Below are positions 40,473-49,737 of a stretch of DNA of 64,000 nt, in pieces. The DNA lies in assembly GCA_008501635.1 (NCBI GenBank), contig QQUJ01000018.1, positions 1-64,000 of the forward strand, in the 5' to 3' direction. How positions within the stretch are numbered: position 1 is the first letter of the stretch; the number at the start of each line of letters is the position of its first letter. Origin of the DNA: Pseudomonadota bacterium. Lineage in GTDB: Bacteria; Pseudomonadota; Gammaproteobacteria; QQUJ01. The notes beneath the pieces are model-generated. The model worked only from the letters and a program-made list of their open reading frames with translations, searched no databases and was not told the DNA's origin. The position numbers and the translations under genes are program-made.

Positions 40473-40835
40473 TTACGTTCCAAAGGCATTTGGAATCCAC
40501 TCGATAGCGTTAGGTTCCGTAACCGCTACGATATCGAATCGGGCAGGTCGGCGCCGCAGTGCCGCATGTCTTTGCAGAAAATGCTCCGCGGTGGTGATCA
40601 GGCGCTGACGTTTCCGTTGATCGACGGAGGCCGCCGGTCCGCCAAAGAGGCTGTTGCGACGAAAGCGCACCTCGACGAATACGACGGTTTCAGTATCGAA
40701 CATGATCAAATCAATTTCGCCATAGCGGCAGCGAAAATTGCGTTCGACGAGACACAGCCCAGCCCCTTCCAGATACTCCAGCGCCTGCTGCTCCGCACGT
40801 GCTCCGGTGCGCTGTCTGGGTGTCGGTTGTGTCAC
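40473..40835 (-). CDS. yraN: YraN family endonuclease-like protein (UPF0102)
   Basis: The 120-residue protein has the UPF0102 signatures GARAEQQALEYLEGAG, LVERNFRCRYGEIDLIMFD and VVFVEVRFRRN. The E-D-ExK arrangement of a Holliday-junction resolvase-like fold is visible. Its function is not established. GTG 40835 is preferred over ATG 40922 because the latter would overlap the lpoA 3' end and add 29 unconserved residues. Confidence 0.88.
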   Translation of the reverse strand: MTQPTPRQRTGARAEQQALEYLEGAGLCLVERNFRCRYGEIDLIMFDTETVVFVEVRFRRNSLFGGPAASVDQRKRQRLITTAEHFLQRHAALRRRPARFDIVAVTEPNAIEWIPNAFGT

Positions 40836-40851
40836 GGCCCTGCTTGACTCC

Positions 40852-42822
40852 TCACGAGGGGTTGGACGCAGGTACCACAGCAGGCGTCTCTTGTTGAGGT
40901 TCCTCCGCCACCGGCCGACCATCGATCAGCGTTGGAGCGAAGCCAATCAGGTCCGGAGCGCCCTGCCGAAATCGCGCCCATGCCAGCCGACGGTGGATAC
41001 GCCCGCGTTCGTCGATGGAAATCTGGCCGGTCTCCCCCTCATAGCGCTCTTCTGGATAGGTCTGCAACCACTCCAGATAGGGGATTAAACGATAGGCATC
41101 GAAACCCATGGCATAGAGCCGGCTGAATCGTTCCTGTGCCTCGGGCCATGCCTTGGCAATCTGGGTGCGCTGGATCACCGTCGCGCGTTCGACTCCCAAT
41201 GTCCAAGGGGTATCGCCGAACAGCAGGTCATCCATGTCGCGGTCGGCGGCTCGATCCACCTTGCCGGTGAAGATGTGGCTGGTGGCGATTACCGGGACAT
41301 CCCTGGCGTGGTGAAATTTGAGCTGCGGTCGGATTTGGCGCGCCTGGCGGGGAAAGGCGCCGAGAAACAACACATCGACATCCTGGCGGCGGCGGGGCTC
41401 GAATTTGATCTCCGTACCCAGGGTGCGGCGCAGATTGGTACGCCGTGTTTCGCTTTCGTTCAGATCGAACAGGGCCTTGATGGGATTGGAGTAGTCGTTT
41501 TTGGTGGAGTCGTAGCTTTGCTGTTCGAGGACGATTCCCCCCAGGGCTTCCCAGCGCTCGCGAAAACTTGTCGCGATCCGCGAGCCCCACAAGCCGTCGG
41601 GTACCAGAATCAGCGCTCGCGTATGGCCCTCGATCCACGCGCGTTCCGCTGCCTGGCGTGCCTCCGCCTCGGGCGGCAGTCCGAACTGATAAAGGTTGGT
41701 CGGCAACGGAACGGTATCTGCGAGTTCGGCCTGGTTGAGCGCCAGCACCGGAACGGGTAAGGCATCGCTGCGCGCAACGGCCGTTACCGCGTTCTTGCTG
41801 AGCGGTCCGACGATCAACTGCGCACCCTCTGCGACCGCCTGCTGCAAGGTCACGACCGCATTGCTGCCATCAGCCGCGACATCGTAAAACCGCAGAATCG
41901 GGCGTTCCGGATAGGTGTCGCTGTAAAAGGCGGTCAGCAGACCGTCGCGCACCGCGATCGCGGGTTCAGCGAAAGGGCCGGTGCTCGGGAGGAGTACCGC
42001 CACCTGAGTGGGGCGCAGGGGCTCAACGGCGAGACGGGCACGCAGCCGATCGATTGTCTGTGGCAGGACCGGATGATCGGGGAACCGGGCACGCCATTCG
42101 GTAATGCTGCGCTGGAACTGTGCCGAACCGCTGGGGGCCTTGGCGATCCGGGTCAGCTCGAGCCAGCCGGCGAGCACATCGGGGGCCAACACCTGCATCT
42201 GCTCCAGCGCCTGATCCGTCAGGGGCGAAAGCGTCTGCAGAATCAGCGCCTGATTGTCTGCGATCACGGCATTGTCCACCAGCAGACCCTCCAGAAGGAG
42301 CAGTTCGTTGGCCGCTTCCAGCGCGTTGCCGCTCAGCGCGTAGGCCTCCGCCCGCAGTCGGTGGAGTCGCAGCATCAGCGCCTGGGTAAGCCGAGTTCCC
42401 GGTTCAGGCATGGTTAACTGCTGCAGCGCCAATTCGGCGCGGGAGCGTTTCAGCGCCAGATCGCCGACCGCCAAGCGCAGGCTGAATTCCAGCAGGGGGG
42501 TGGGGGCAGGCGGTTTGAGTTGCTGCAGCACCTGATCGGCGGTGCTCAATTCACCCGCGCGAATCAGCAGCTCGCCGGCCTGGAGCGTGAGTTCAAAGCG
42601 CGTCTCGAGGTTGTCAGCCTCGCGCGCAAGACCCAGATACTGCCGCGCGGCGCCCAGCAGGTCGCCTTCGTTTTCGAGCGCGCGCGCGCGCTCCAGGTCC
42701 ACTGTCTCCGGAATCCCGAGGGGCGGTGTCTCCTTGACCGGCGTTGCACATCCTGCAACAGTAGCGAGGAGCAGCACCCCACAGATTTCTCCCCAACGGT
42801 TCATGGCGCTCCCAAAATGCAC
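40852..42822 (-). CDS. lpoA: penicillin-binding protein activator LpoA
   Basis: LpoA is the outer-membrane lipoprotein that reaches through the periplasm to activate PBP1A. The 656-residue product has a lipobox (VAGC, Cys about residue 25), an N-terminal TPR-like helical region (about 30-270) and a C-terminal periplasmic-binding-protein fold (about 280-625, opening QVAVLLPSTGPFAEPAIAVRDG). Length and layout fit E. coli LpoA. It is divergent from rsmI across 103 bases and leads the yraN-dolP run. Confidence 0.92.
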   Translation of the reverse strand: MHFGSAMNRWGEICGVLLLATVAGCATPVKETPPLGIPETVDLERARALENEGDLLGAARQYLGLAREADNLETRFELTLQAGELLIRAGELSTADQVLQQLKPPAPTPLLEFSLRLAVGDLALKRSRAELALQQLTMPEPGTRLTQALMLRLHRLRAEAYALSGNALEAANELLLLEGLLVDNAVIADNQALILQTLSPLTDQALEQMQVLAPDVLAGWLELTRIAKAPSGSAQFQRSITEWRARFPDHPVLPQTIDRLRARLAVEPLRPTQVAVLLPSTGPFAEPAIAVRDGLLTAFYSDTYPERPILRFYDVAADGSNAVVTLQQAVAEGAQLIVGPLSKNAVTAVARSDALPVPVLALNQAELADTVPLPTNLYQFGLPPEAEARQAAERAWIEGHTRALILVPDGLWGSRIATSFRERWEALGGIVLEQQSYDSTKNDYSNPIKALFDLNESETRRTNLRRTLGTEIKFEPRRRQDVDVLFLGAFPRQARQIRPQLKFHHARDVPVIATSHIFTGKVDRAADRDMDDLLFGDTPWTLGVERATVIQRTQIAKAWPEAQERFSRLYAMGFDAYRLIPYLEWLQTYPEERYEGETGQISIDERGRIHRRLAWARFRQGAPDLIGFAPTLIDGRPVAEEPQQETPAVVPASNPS

Positions 42823-42925
42823 GGCCTAGCGTCAGCGAGGCCTGTAAGGAAACAGATGATAGCGCGACGGGGAAGTCGGCGACCACCGACGTCCATCGCA
42901 AAACACAAAACTCCAAGGCTCATTC

Positions 42926-43783
42926 ATGGTGTCGGAAACCATTCTGCCGGGTACGCTTTATATTGTCGCTACGCCCATCGGTAATCTTGCCGACTTTTCC
43001 CTGCGTGGCATTGCAGTGCTCCAGGGGGTGGCGCTGATCGCCGCCGAGGATACGCGCCACAGCCGACCGTTGCTGCGCCACTTCTGTGTTCATACCCCCG
43101 TCCTGGCGCTGCATGAACATAACGAGCGCGAGGTGACCGCTAAGCTTTTGACACGTCTTCAGGCGGGAGATCCGGTGGCACTGATCTCGGATGCCGGCAC
43201 ACCACTGGTCAGCGATCCCGGATTTCATCTGGTGGGCGGTGCGCGGTCCGCCGGGATTCGAGTGGTGCCTATCCCAGGTCCCAGCGCCGCTGTCTGCGCA
43301 CTGTCGGCCGCGGGATTGCCATCGGACCGTTTTGTTTTCGAGGGTTTCCTGCCGGCGAAACAGGCGGCCCGCTGCCAGCGGCTTGAGGCCCTGGTTCGGG
43401 AAACACGAACCCTCATCATCTACGAATCGAGTCACCGCATAGTTGCCGCGCTGAGTGATATGGCGAAGATTCTGGGGAAGGGTCGGGCGGCGGTGGTGGC
43501 TCGCGAGCTGACCAAACGCTTCGAGACCATTCGCGATGGAACCCTCGGAGCTTTGGCCCGGTGGGTGGCAGACGATCCCGATCAACAGCGAGGCGAGTTT
43601 GTTGTCCTGATCCGGGGTGCAGAAGCTGCGGATGATGAGACCGGCCTTGAGGAGGAGCGCGTACTGAAGATTCTGCTCGAAGAGTTGTCGGCCAAACAGG
43701 CTGCGCTCATTGCAGCGCGGATCACCGGAGGTCGCCGAAATCGACTCTACGCACTGGCGCAAACTCTGAAACCGAAGGTGTGA
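42926..43783 (+). CDS. rsmI: 16S rRNA 2'-O-ribose C1402 methyltransferase
   Basis: RsmI methylates C1402 in the decoding centre, working with RsmH, which is encoded 1.5 kb downstream and methylates the same base at N4. The 285-residue product has the tetrapyrrole-methylase fold signatures TLYIVATPIGNLADFSLR, AAEDTRHS, ALISDAGTPLVSDPG and PIPGPSAAVCALSAAGLP. The start is ATG 42926. A 14-base gap separates it from the small membrane protein gene. Confidence 0.95.
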   Translation: MVSETILPGTLYIVATPIGNLADFSLRGIAVLQGVALIAAEDTRHSRPLLRHFCVHTPVLALHEHNEREVTAKLLTRLQAGDPVALISDAGTPLVSDPGFHLVGGARSAGIRVVPIPGPSAAVCALSAAGLPSDRFVFEGFLPAKQAARCQRLEALVRETRTLIIYESSHRIVAALSDMAKILGKGRAAVVARELTKRFETIRDGTLGALARWVADDPDQQRGEFVVLIRGAEAADDETGLEEERVLKILLEELSAKQAALIAARITGGRRNRLYALAQTLKPKV

Positions 43784-43797
43784 TAGGGTAGCGCGCC

Positions 43798-44163
43798 ATG
43801 ATTGGGAAGATCCTCTTTACCATCGTTGTCATCCTGGTGGTGCTGGTGATTGCCCGCGGCCGTCTGCGCGGAAAGACGGCCACGGGGAGCGCCACGCCGC
43901 AGGTTCCAATGCCAAAATGGCCGCGGTTTATCGCCTACGGATTTTTGGCAACGGTCATCGGGGTAGGCGTGACCTTTTACTATCTCGACTGGCAGGAACG
44001 TAACGAAGTCCTGTCGGTGAAGGTCATCAACAGCCGCACGGGCCTCACAACCCAATACCACGTAAGCCGCGGCGAGATGCGCGGCCGAACCTTCACCACG
44101 CTGGACGGCGTGACCGTGACCCTCGCTGAAGAGGAGCGCGTCGAAGTGGTAGGGCGCCAGTAG
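43798..44163 (+). CDS. small membrane protein of unknown function
   Basis: I do not recognise this 121-residue protein. It has two predicted membrane segments (about 3-20 and 46-62) separated by a Pro- and Lys-bearing loop. The hydrophilic C-terminal domain (about 63-121) is rich in charged residues (LDWQERNEVLSVKVINS, EMRGRTFTTLDGVTVTLAEEERVEVVG). It resembles a short regulator or assembly factor rather than an enzyme. It lies between rsmI and rnpB and probably shares the rsmI transcript. Confidence 0.6.
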   Translation: MIGKILFTIVVILVVLVIARGRLRGKTATGSATPQVPMPKWPRFIAYGFLATVIGVGVTFYYLDWQERNEVLSVKVINSRTGLTTQYHVSRGEMRGRTFTTLDGVTVTLAEEERVEVVGRQ

Positions 44164-44173
44164 CCGGCCATCC

Positions 44174-44202
44174 TTGCCACGCAGGTAGCCTGGGGCTACT
44201 GT
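44174..44202 (+). promoter_or_regulatory. candidate promoter of rnpB
   Basis: TTGCCA (44174-44179) and TACTGT (44197-44202) are 17 bases apart, and the predicted start near 44209 coincides with the expected 5' end of RNase P RNA. The -10 hexamer is weak. Confidence 0.5.
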
Positions 44203-44209
44203 AGGGATG

Positions 44210-44550
44210 AGAGTCGGCCAGACAACCGCTGTGCTTTGTCACGGAGGAAAGTCCGGGCTCCATAGGGCAGGGTGCCAGGTAACGCCTGGGAGGCGCGAGC
44301 CTACGGAAAGTGCCACAGAAAACATACCGCCAAAGTCCTTCGGGACCGGTAAGGGTGAAATGGTGCGGTAAGAGCGCACCGCGCCGCCGGCAACGGCGGT
44401 GGCAGGGTAAACCCCACCCGGAGCAAGACCAAATAGGGGGGCGATAGGTGCGGCCCGCACTGTCCCCGGGTAGGTCGCTTGAGGTGTGCGGCGACGCACA
44501 TCCCAGATGAATGGTTGTCCACGACAGAACCCGGCTTATCGGCCGACTCT
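44210..44550 (+). ncRNA. rnpB: RNase P RNA, bacterial class A
   Basis: The ends pair as the P1 helix (agagtcggcc at 44210-44219 with ggccgactct at 44541-44550). The conserved core elements are present: gaggaaagtccgggctcc near 44255-44272, the ggtaacgcc segment near 44278, and the 3' acagaacccggcttatcgg element near 44523-44542. The length of 341 bases fits gammaproteobacterial type A RNA. This RNA matures tRNA 5' ends with RnpA. Confidence 0.95.
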
Positions 44551-44719
44551 CCCTTTATTCCGCACCGAACCACCCCTCCCGCGACTTAATGTCGTCATTT
44601 AGCTTAACCCGTCAACCTTATGAAATAGCTCGATATTGATGGGCTGTTTCGTGCGTGTGTCAGCTACGTGCACAGGTCACAAAATGCTCGTAAACCCCTG
44701 TTCTTGTGGAGAAAACGCC

Positions 44720-44749
44720 TTGACACAATGCGTTTTGGATACCTATAGT
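44720..44749 (+). promoter_or_regulatory. sigma-70 promoter of the division and cell-wall cluster (Pmra)
   Basis: TTGACA (44720-44725) and TATAGT (44744-44749) are spaced 18 bases. The -35 is perfect and the -10 has one mismatch. It is the only strong promoter I see before the whole mraZ-ftsZ run. The MraZ operator starts ten bases downstream. Confidence 0.8.
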
Positions 44750-44758
44750 GTGAAAATG

Positions 44759-44783
44759 TGGGACAAAGTGGGTCAGAATGGGA
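44759..44783 (+). promoter_or_regulatory. MraZ operator: three TGGGN direct repeats
   Basis: TGGGA (44759-44763), TGGGT (44769-44773) and TGGGA (44779-44783) are separated by exactly five bases each. This is the MraZ box described for E. coli and mollicutes. It covers the predicted transcription start, consistent with autorepression. Confidence 0.85.
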
Positions 44784-44793
44784 AATGATCCAT

Positions 44794-44812
44794 CTCCGCC
44801 TCCGGGGCGGAG
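44794..44812 (+). repeat. hairpin in the mraZ leader
   Basis: ctccgcc (44794-44800) and ggcggag (44806-44812) form a seven-base-pair stem with a five-base loop. It lies 13 bases before the GGGGG ribosome-binding site of mraZ (44826-44830), so it may stabilise the transcript or tune translation. Confidence 0.45.
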
Positions 44813-44836
44813 GAACCGAATAAAAGGGGGCAAAAC

Positions 44837-45289
44837 GTGTTCAGGGGCGTCAACACGCTCAATCTCGATGCCAAAGGTAGGTTGGCGATTCCGACGCGCT
44901 ACCGCGAGCCGCTGCAGGAGCAGAGCAACGGATCGTTGGTGATCACCGTCGATCCCGACCATTGCCTGTTGGTGTATCCCTTGCCGGCGTGGATTGAGAT
45001 TGAACGCCAATTGATGCGGCTGCCGGCGCTGGATCCCGAGGTGCGGCGCATGCAGCGTCTCCTGGTCGGTCACGCCGCAGATTGCGAGATCGACAGCAGC
45101 GGCCGTGTCCTGCTGCCCCCGCCGTTGCGTGAATTTGCCAAACTCGATAAGCGCGTCGTGCTGGTCGGGCAGGGCAATAAGTTTGAGTTGTGGGAGGAAT
45201 CAGCCTGGAACGCGCGTCGCGAGACGTGGCTTGCCGATGGTTTGGGCGGGTCGGAGTTGGGTTCCGGTCTTGAGACGCTCTCGTTGTAA
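44837..45289 (+). CDS. mraZ: transcriptional regulator MraZ
   Basis: MraZ is an AbrB-fold repressor of its own operon and also interacts with RsmH. The 150-residue product has two copies of the family repeat, opening FRGVNTLNLDAKGRLAIPTRYRE and later DCEIDSSGRVLLPPPLREFA. The GTG start follows a GGGGG site by six bases. Its binding sites lie about 55-80 bases upstream. The five-base gap to rsmH suggests coupled translation. Confidence 0.96.
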   Translation: MFRGVNTLNLDAKGRLAIPTRYREPLQEQSNGSLVITVDPDHCLLVYPLPAWIEIERQLMRLPALDPEVRRMQRLLVGHAADCEIDSSGRVLLPPPLREFAKLDKRVVLVGQGNKFELWEESAWNARRETWLADGLGGSELGSGLETLSL

Positions 45290-45294
45290 GGGCG

Positions 45295-46227
45295 ATGGCC
45301 GAGGCACTCGCCCATCGTCCGGTGCTTCTGCAGGAAGTGCTGGAGGCGCTGATGATGAAAGCTGACGGCATCTACGTGGACGGTACTTTCGGGCGGGGTG
45401 GTCACAGCAGGGCCATCCTCCAGTGTCTGGGCCCGCAGGGGCGATTGATCGCCATCGACAAGGATCCGGCGGCAATCGAGGTGGGAAGAAACGAGTTTTC
45501 TGCGGATCGACGGTTTTCCATACATCGGGGGTCGTTCGCAATGCTAGAGCGGATGCTCGGGCAGGAGGGAGTCAATAAGGTCGATGGCATTTTGCTGGAC
45601 CTTGGGGTCTCCTCGCCTCAGTTGGATGACCCGAACCGGGGTTTCAGTTTCTACCACGATGGCCCTCTGGATATGCGCATGGACCCGGAGTCCGGGCGCG
45701 GCGCGGCGGAGTGGTTGGCGCGGGCCCCGGAACAGGAGATCGCCCAGATCCTCAAAGAGTATGGCGAGGAGCGCTACGCCAAACGCGTGGCGCGGGCGAT
45801 AGTGAAGGCACGCCGCGAGGCGCCCATCGTTACCACCGGCAAGCTGGCCGAGATCGTCGCTGCCGCCAATCCGCGCTGGGAACCGGGAAAACATCCGGCC
45901 ACCCGCAGTTTCCAGGCGATCCGCATCTTCATCAACCGCGAACTGGACGATCTGCGGTCAGGTCTCGAGCAGGCCGTCGAACTGCTGCCCAAGGGCGGGC
46001 GTCTGGCGGTGATCAGTTTTCATTCGCTGGAGGACCGCATCGTCAAGCGCTTCATGCAGCGCGAGGCAAGAGGTGGTGACCTGCCGCCGGATCTGCCCTT
46101 GACCCAGGCTCAGCTCGCCGTACGGCTGCGCCCGGTGGGTAAAGCGATCCGCGCCGGAGCGCAAGAGGTGGAGCAAAACCCGCGCGCCCGTAGTGCCATG
46201 CTGCGGGTTGCGGAGCGCGTGTCATGA
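45295..46227 (+). CDS. rsmH: 16S rRNA N4-cytosine(1402) methyltransferase
   Basis: RsmH (MraW) makes m4C1402, completing m4Cm with RsmI. The 310-residue product has the SAM motif YVDGTFGRGGHSRAIL (about 28-43), ILLDLGVSSPQLDDPNRGFSF, and the C-terminal LISFHSLED-type motif read as AVISFHSLEDRIVKRFM. The start is ATG 45295. The ftsL start overlaps its stop (ATGA). Confidence 0.97.
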   Translation: MAEALAHRPVLLQEVLEALMMKADGIYVDGTFGRGGHSRAILQCLGPQGRLIAIDKDPAAIEVGRNEFSADRRFSIHRGSFAMLERMLGQEGVNKVDGILLDLGVSSPQLDDPNRGFSFYHDGPLDMRMDPESGRGAAEWLARAPEQEIAQILKEYGEERYAKRVARAIVKARREAPIVTTGKLAEIVAAANPRWEPGKHPATRSFQAIRIFINRELDDLRSGLEQAVELLPKGGRLAVISFHSLEDRIVKRFMQREARGGDLPPDLPLTQAQLAVRLRPVGKAIRAGAQEVEQNPRARSAMLRVAERVS

Positions 46228-46496
46228 GCCGCTTTGCGCGTGTCGCCATGGCGCTGCTGATCGGTGCGGTATTGGGGTCGGCGCTCGGCGTGATCTATGC
46301 CAAGCATCAAACCCGCAAGTTGTTTGTCGAGCTGCAGGGAGTGCAGAAATCGCGGGACGATCTGCAGATCGATTGGGGGCGGCTGCAACTCGAGCAGGCG
46401 ACCTGGGCGACCCATGGCCGGATCGAGAGCGTTGCCCGCGAGCGCCTGGAGATGCGCATTCCCACTCCCGACCACGTAGTGATCGTGAAACGATGA
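46224..46496 (+). CDS. ftsL: cell division protein FtsL
   Basis: This 90-residue bitopic protein has a short cytoplasmic tail, one membrane segment (about 5-23) and a periplasmic coiled-coil heptad region (about 28-75, with KLFVELQGVQKSRDDLQIDWGRLQLE). FtsL joins FtsB and FtsQ and activates FtsWI. Length and position between rsmH and ftsI are diagnostic. It overlaps both neighbours by four bases. Confidence 0.94.
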   Translation: MSRFARVAMALLIGAVLGSALGVIYAKHQTRKLFVELQGVQKSRDDLQIDWGRLQLEQATWATHGRIESVARERLEMRIPTPDHVVIVKR

Positions 46497-48208
46497 ATCG
46501 AGACCAAGTCCCCAATCCAAGCTATCGCTGGCGCCGTGCCCTGGTGCTCTCGATGCTGGGGGCTGCCGTGGGGCTGCTGGTCTGGCGCGCCGTGGATCTG
46601 CAGATCTTCAACAAGGCGTTCCTTCAGGAACAGGGCGATGCGCGCCATCTGCGGACGGTGCCGATTTCTGCACACCGTGGTGTGATTACCGACCGTAACG
46701 GCGAGGCTCTGGCCATCAGTACGCCGGTCGATTCGGTGTGGGCGCAGCCCGATGCACTGTTGGCGGACAATCGGGCGTTGATTCGTGTCGCGCGCAAACT
46801 CGACCTCGATCCTAACGCCGTAAAACGCCTGCTGGAAGAGCGGCGCGATCGCGAGTTTGTCTACCTCAAACGCCATGCGACTCCGGATCTCGCGCGTCAA
46901 GTCCAGGCGCTGGAAGCGCCCGGTGTATTTCTGCAGCGCGAATACAAGCGCTACTACCCGATGGGCGAAGTGACGGCGCACCTGATCGGATTCACCAATG
47001 TGGACGATCGCGGCCAGGAGGGATTGGAACTCGCCTACGATGATCACCTGCGCGGCACCCCGGGGGCCAAACGTGTGATCAAGGATCGTCTCGGGCGCAT
47101 CGTCGAAGATGTCGAGAGCATCAGCGTGCCGCGACCCGGGCGCGACCTCTCCCTCAGTATCGATCGGCGCATACAGTACCTCGCCTACCGTGAGTTGAAG
47201 GCCGCGGTTGCGGCCAATCGCGCGCGTTCAGGTTCATTGGTGATGCTGGATGTGACCACCGGCGAGGTTCTGGCGATGGTCAATCAGCCGGCCTACAACC
47301 CCAACAACCGTGGCGATCTCAAGCCTTCACATATGCGCAATCGCGCCGTCACCGATGTCTTTGAACCGGGTTCCACCGCCAAGGCCTTCACCGTGGCCGC
47401 AGCGCTTGGGTCGGGTCGCTATCACCCCGATACCGCCATCGATACCACACCCGGCTGGCACAAAGTGAGCGGCAAGATGATCCGTGATTCGCGCAACCTG
47501 GGGGCGATCGATCTGGCCACGGTGTTGAGCAAATCCAGCAACGTGGGCGCCAGCAAGATCGCGCTCACCCTGCCGCCCGAGAGTCTCTGGTCGGTGTTCA
47601 CCCAGGTTGGCTTCGGAACGCAGTCGGGGATCGGTTTTCCGGGTGAGTCGACCGGATCGCTGGCGCATTACTCCACCTGGCGCCCCATCGAGCAGGCAAC
47701 CCTCTCCTATGGTTACGGGCTCGCCACGACCGCTCTGCAGTTGGCCCATGCCTATAGCGCTATTGCGGCTGATGGCGTGTTGCGCCCGTTGGGCCTGGTG
47801 CGGGTCGGTGTAGCGCCGGCCGGTGAACGCGTCGTCGCCAAACGCGTCGCGCGCCAGCTACGCGAAATGCTGCAGGCGGTGGTGGGTCCAGAAGGCACAG
47901 CGCCAGGCGCGCAGGTGGCCGGTTACCGTGTTGCGGGCAAGAGCGGTACGGTGCACAAGTTGGTCAACGGCGCGTATTCGGAAGATCAGTATGTGGCGAT
48001 CTTCGTTGGTATCGCGCCTCTGAGTGATCCGCGTCTGGTGAGCGTTGTGGTCATCGATGATCCACGCGGTGAAAAGTACTACGGCGGGCAGGTCGCGGGT
48101 CCCGTCTTCTCGCGGGTCATGGCCGGCGCGCTGCGCCTGCTCGACGTGGCCCCCGATGATCTGCCCGCGCTGCAAACGCAGATGGCGCGCAGCGAGGTCG
48201 AGCGATGA
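46493..48208 (+). CDS. ftsI: septal peptidoglycan transpeptidase FtsI (PBP3)
   Basis: FtsI cross-links septal peptidoglycan. The 571-residue product has one N-terminal membrane helix (about 15-35), a dimerisation/pedestal domain (about 55-230), and a transpeptidase domain with SxxK at Ser294-Lys297 (EPGSTAKAF), SSN in LSKSSNVGA, and KSGT in AGKSGTVHK. ATG 46493 overlaps the ftsL stop. The frame is open 300 bases further upstream over ftsL, but that segment is not protein-like. Confidence 0.97.
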   Translation: MNRDQVPNPSYRWRRALVLSMLGAAVGLLVWRAVDLQIFNKAFLQEQGDARHLRTVPISAHRGVITDRNGEALAISTPVDSVWAQPDALLADNRALIRVARKLDLDPNAVKRLLEERRDREFVYLKRHATPDLARQVQALEAPGVFLQREYKRYYPMGEVTAHLIGFTNVDDRGQEGLELAYDDHLRGTPGAKRVIKDRLGRIVEDVESISVPRPGRDLSLSIDRRIQYLAYRELKAAVAANRARSGSLVMLDVTTGEVLAMVNQPAYNPNNRGDLKPSHMRNRAVTDVFEPGSTAKAFTVAAALGSGRYHPDTAIDTTPGWHKVSGKMIRDSRNLGAIDLATVLSKSSNVGASKIALTLPPESLWSVFTQVGFGTQSGIGFPGESTGSLAHYSTWRPIEQATLSYGYGLATTALQLAHAYSAIAADGVLRPLGLVRVGVAPAGERVVAKRVARQLREMLQAVVGPEGTAPGAQVAGYRVAGKSGTVHKLVNGAYSEDQYVAIFVGIAPLSDPRLVSVVVIDDPRGEKYYGGQVAGPVFSRVMAGALRLLDVAPDDLPALQTQMARSEVER

Positions 48209-49737
48209 TGGCGGCTCCGGTGCACCACCACGAGCGTTATCTCAGCGAGTTGCTGCAGGGTGTCGTCGCAATCCCAGCCTGTGAAGATGTGGTGGTTTCC
48301 GGGGTGCAGATCGACAGCCGCATCGTGCGCCGTGGAGACCTGTTCCTGGCTTGCAGGGGCGGCAGGACGCACGGCGTTGACTACATCTCCGAAGCCCTGC
48401 GTCAGGGTACCGTGGCCATCGTCTACGACCCGGAGGGCGCCAACGGCGTACACCCGCTCGGTGTGCCGGCGATCGCCGTCGCGCAGTTGAGCGATAAGGT
48501 TGGCTTGATCGCCGATCGATTCCACGGACACCCCTCGGCGGCACTGCAGGTGATCGGCATTACCGGCACCAACGGCAAGACCTCGTGCTGTCACTACCTC
48601 GCTCAGGCGCTGAACCACAAGGACGCCGCGTGCGGCGTTATCGGAACGCTGGGTAACGGGCTTTTCGGCGCGCTGGATCCGGGCGTCCATACCACACCTG
48701 ACGCCTTGACCGTGCACGCGACCTTGAGCGATCTGCGCCAGAAGGGTGCCCACGCCGTGGTGATGGAGGTCTCCTCCCACGCGCTGAATCAGGGACGAGT
48801 GGGGGGCGTGGCTTTCGATGCCGCAGTTTTCACCAATCTGTCACGCGACCATCTGGACTATCACGGTGACATGGCGAGTTATGAAGCCACCAAGCGCCGG
48901 CTCTTCCATTGGCCGGATCTGGGTTGCGCCGTGATCAACGCTGACGACAGTGCCGGTCGGCGGTTGCTGCGCGACCTGCCGCCCGTGGTGCGCGCCGTCG
49001 CCTACAGTCTGAACGCTGAAGCCAACCAGTCGCTCGGCACCACCGCGGCCGGGTGTCCGATCAGACACTTGTGGGCGACGGAGGTGACGCTTTCGTCGGA
49101 CGGACTGAGGATGGAAGTCGATGGCGACTGGGGCCGGGCGGTACTCGGTGCGCCTTTGTTGGGGCGTTTCAATGCCAGCAACCTGCTCGCTACGCTGGCG
49201 ACACTGCTGGCCCAGGAGTGGACACTGGAGCAAGCCGTGCAACGTCTCGCCGGGACCCGCGCCGTGGCCGGGCGGATGGAGCGCTTTTCCGCGGCGGGTC
49301 GTGCGCTTCTGGTGGTGGATTACGCCCACACACCCGATGCGCTGGAGCAGGCGCTGCTTGCGGTGCGCGAACACACGCAGGGAATGCTGTGGTGCGTGTT
49401 CGGTTGTGGAGGAGAACGTGACCAGGGCAAACGGCCGCAAATGGGCGCGATTGCCGAGCGGCTCGCCGATCGTGTGGTGATCACCGACGACAACCCGCGA
49501 GGAGAGAAGGGCGACGCCATCGTTGCCGATATCCGTGCGGGATTGAGCGAGCCGGGCAAGGCGCTGGTGGAACGCGATCGCCAGCGTGCCGTTCACGCCG
49601 CCTATGCCGCTGCGGAGGCGTGCGATGTGGTGCTGGTCGCCGGCAAGGGGCATGAGAACTACCAGGAGGTCGCAGGACGGCGTATGCCCTACAGTGACCG
49701 GACGCTCGCCGCCCAATTGACGGGAGGCGGCGCATGA
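48205..49737 (+). CDS. murE: UDP-MurNAc-L-Ala-D-Glu:meso-diaminopimelate ligase
   Basis: MurE adds the third peptide residue in the cytoplasm. The 510-residue product has the ATP loop GITGTNGKTSC (about 115-125), YSLNAEA mid-region, the HTPDALEQAL block, and the DNPRGEKG motif that marks meso-diaminopimelate rather than lysine enzymes. It overlaps ftsI and murF by four bases each. Confidence 0.97.
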   Translation: MMAAPVHHHERYLSELLQGVVAIPACEDVVVSGVQIDSRIVRRGDLFLACRGGRTHGVDYISEALRQGTVAIVYDPEGANGVHPLGVPAIAVAQLSDKVGLIADRFHGHPSAALQVIGITGTNGKTSCCHYLAQALNHKDAACGVIGTLGNGLFGALDPGVHTTPDALTVHATLSDLRQKGAHAVVMEVSSHALNQGRVGGVAFDAAVFTNLSRDHLDYHGDMASYEATKRRLFHWPDLGCAVINADDSAGRRLLRDLPPVVRAVAYSLNAEANQSLGTTAAGCPIRHLWATEVTLSSDGLRMEVDGDWGRAVLGAPLLGRFNASNLLATLATLLAQEWTLEQAVQRLAGTRAVAGRMERFSAAGRALLVVDYAHTPDALEQALLAVREHTQGMLWCVFGCGGERDQGKRPQMGAIAERLADRVVITDDNPRGEKGDAIVADIRAGLSEPGKALVERDRQRAVHAAYAAAEACDVVLVAGKGHENYQEVAGRRMPYSDRTLAAQLTGGGA

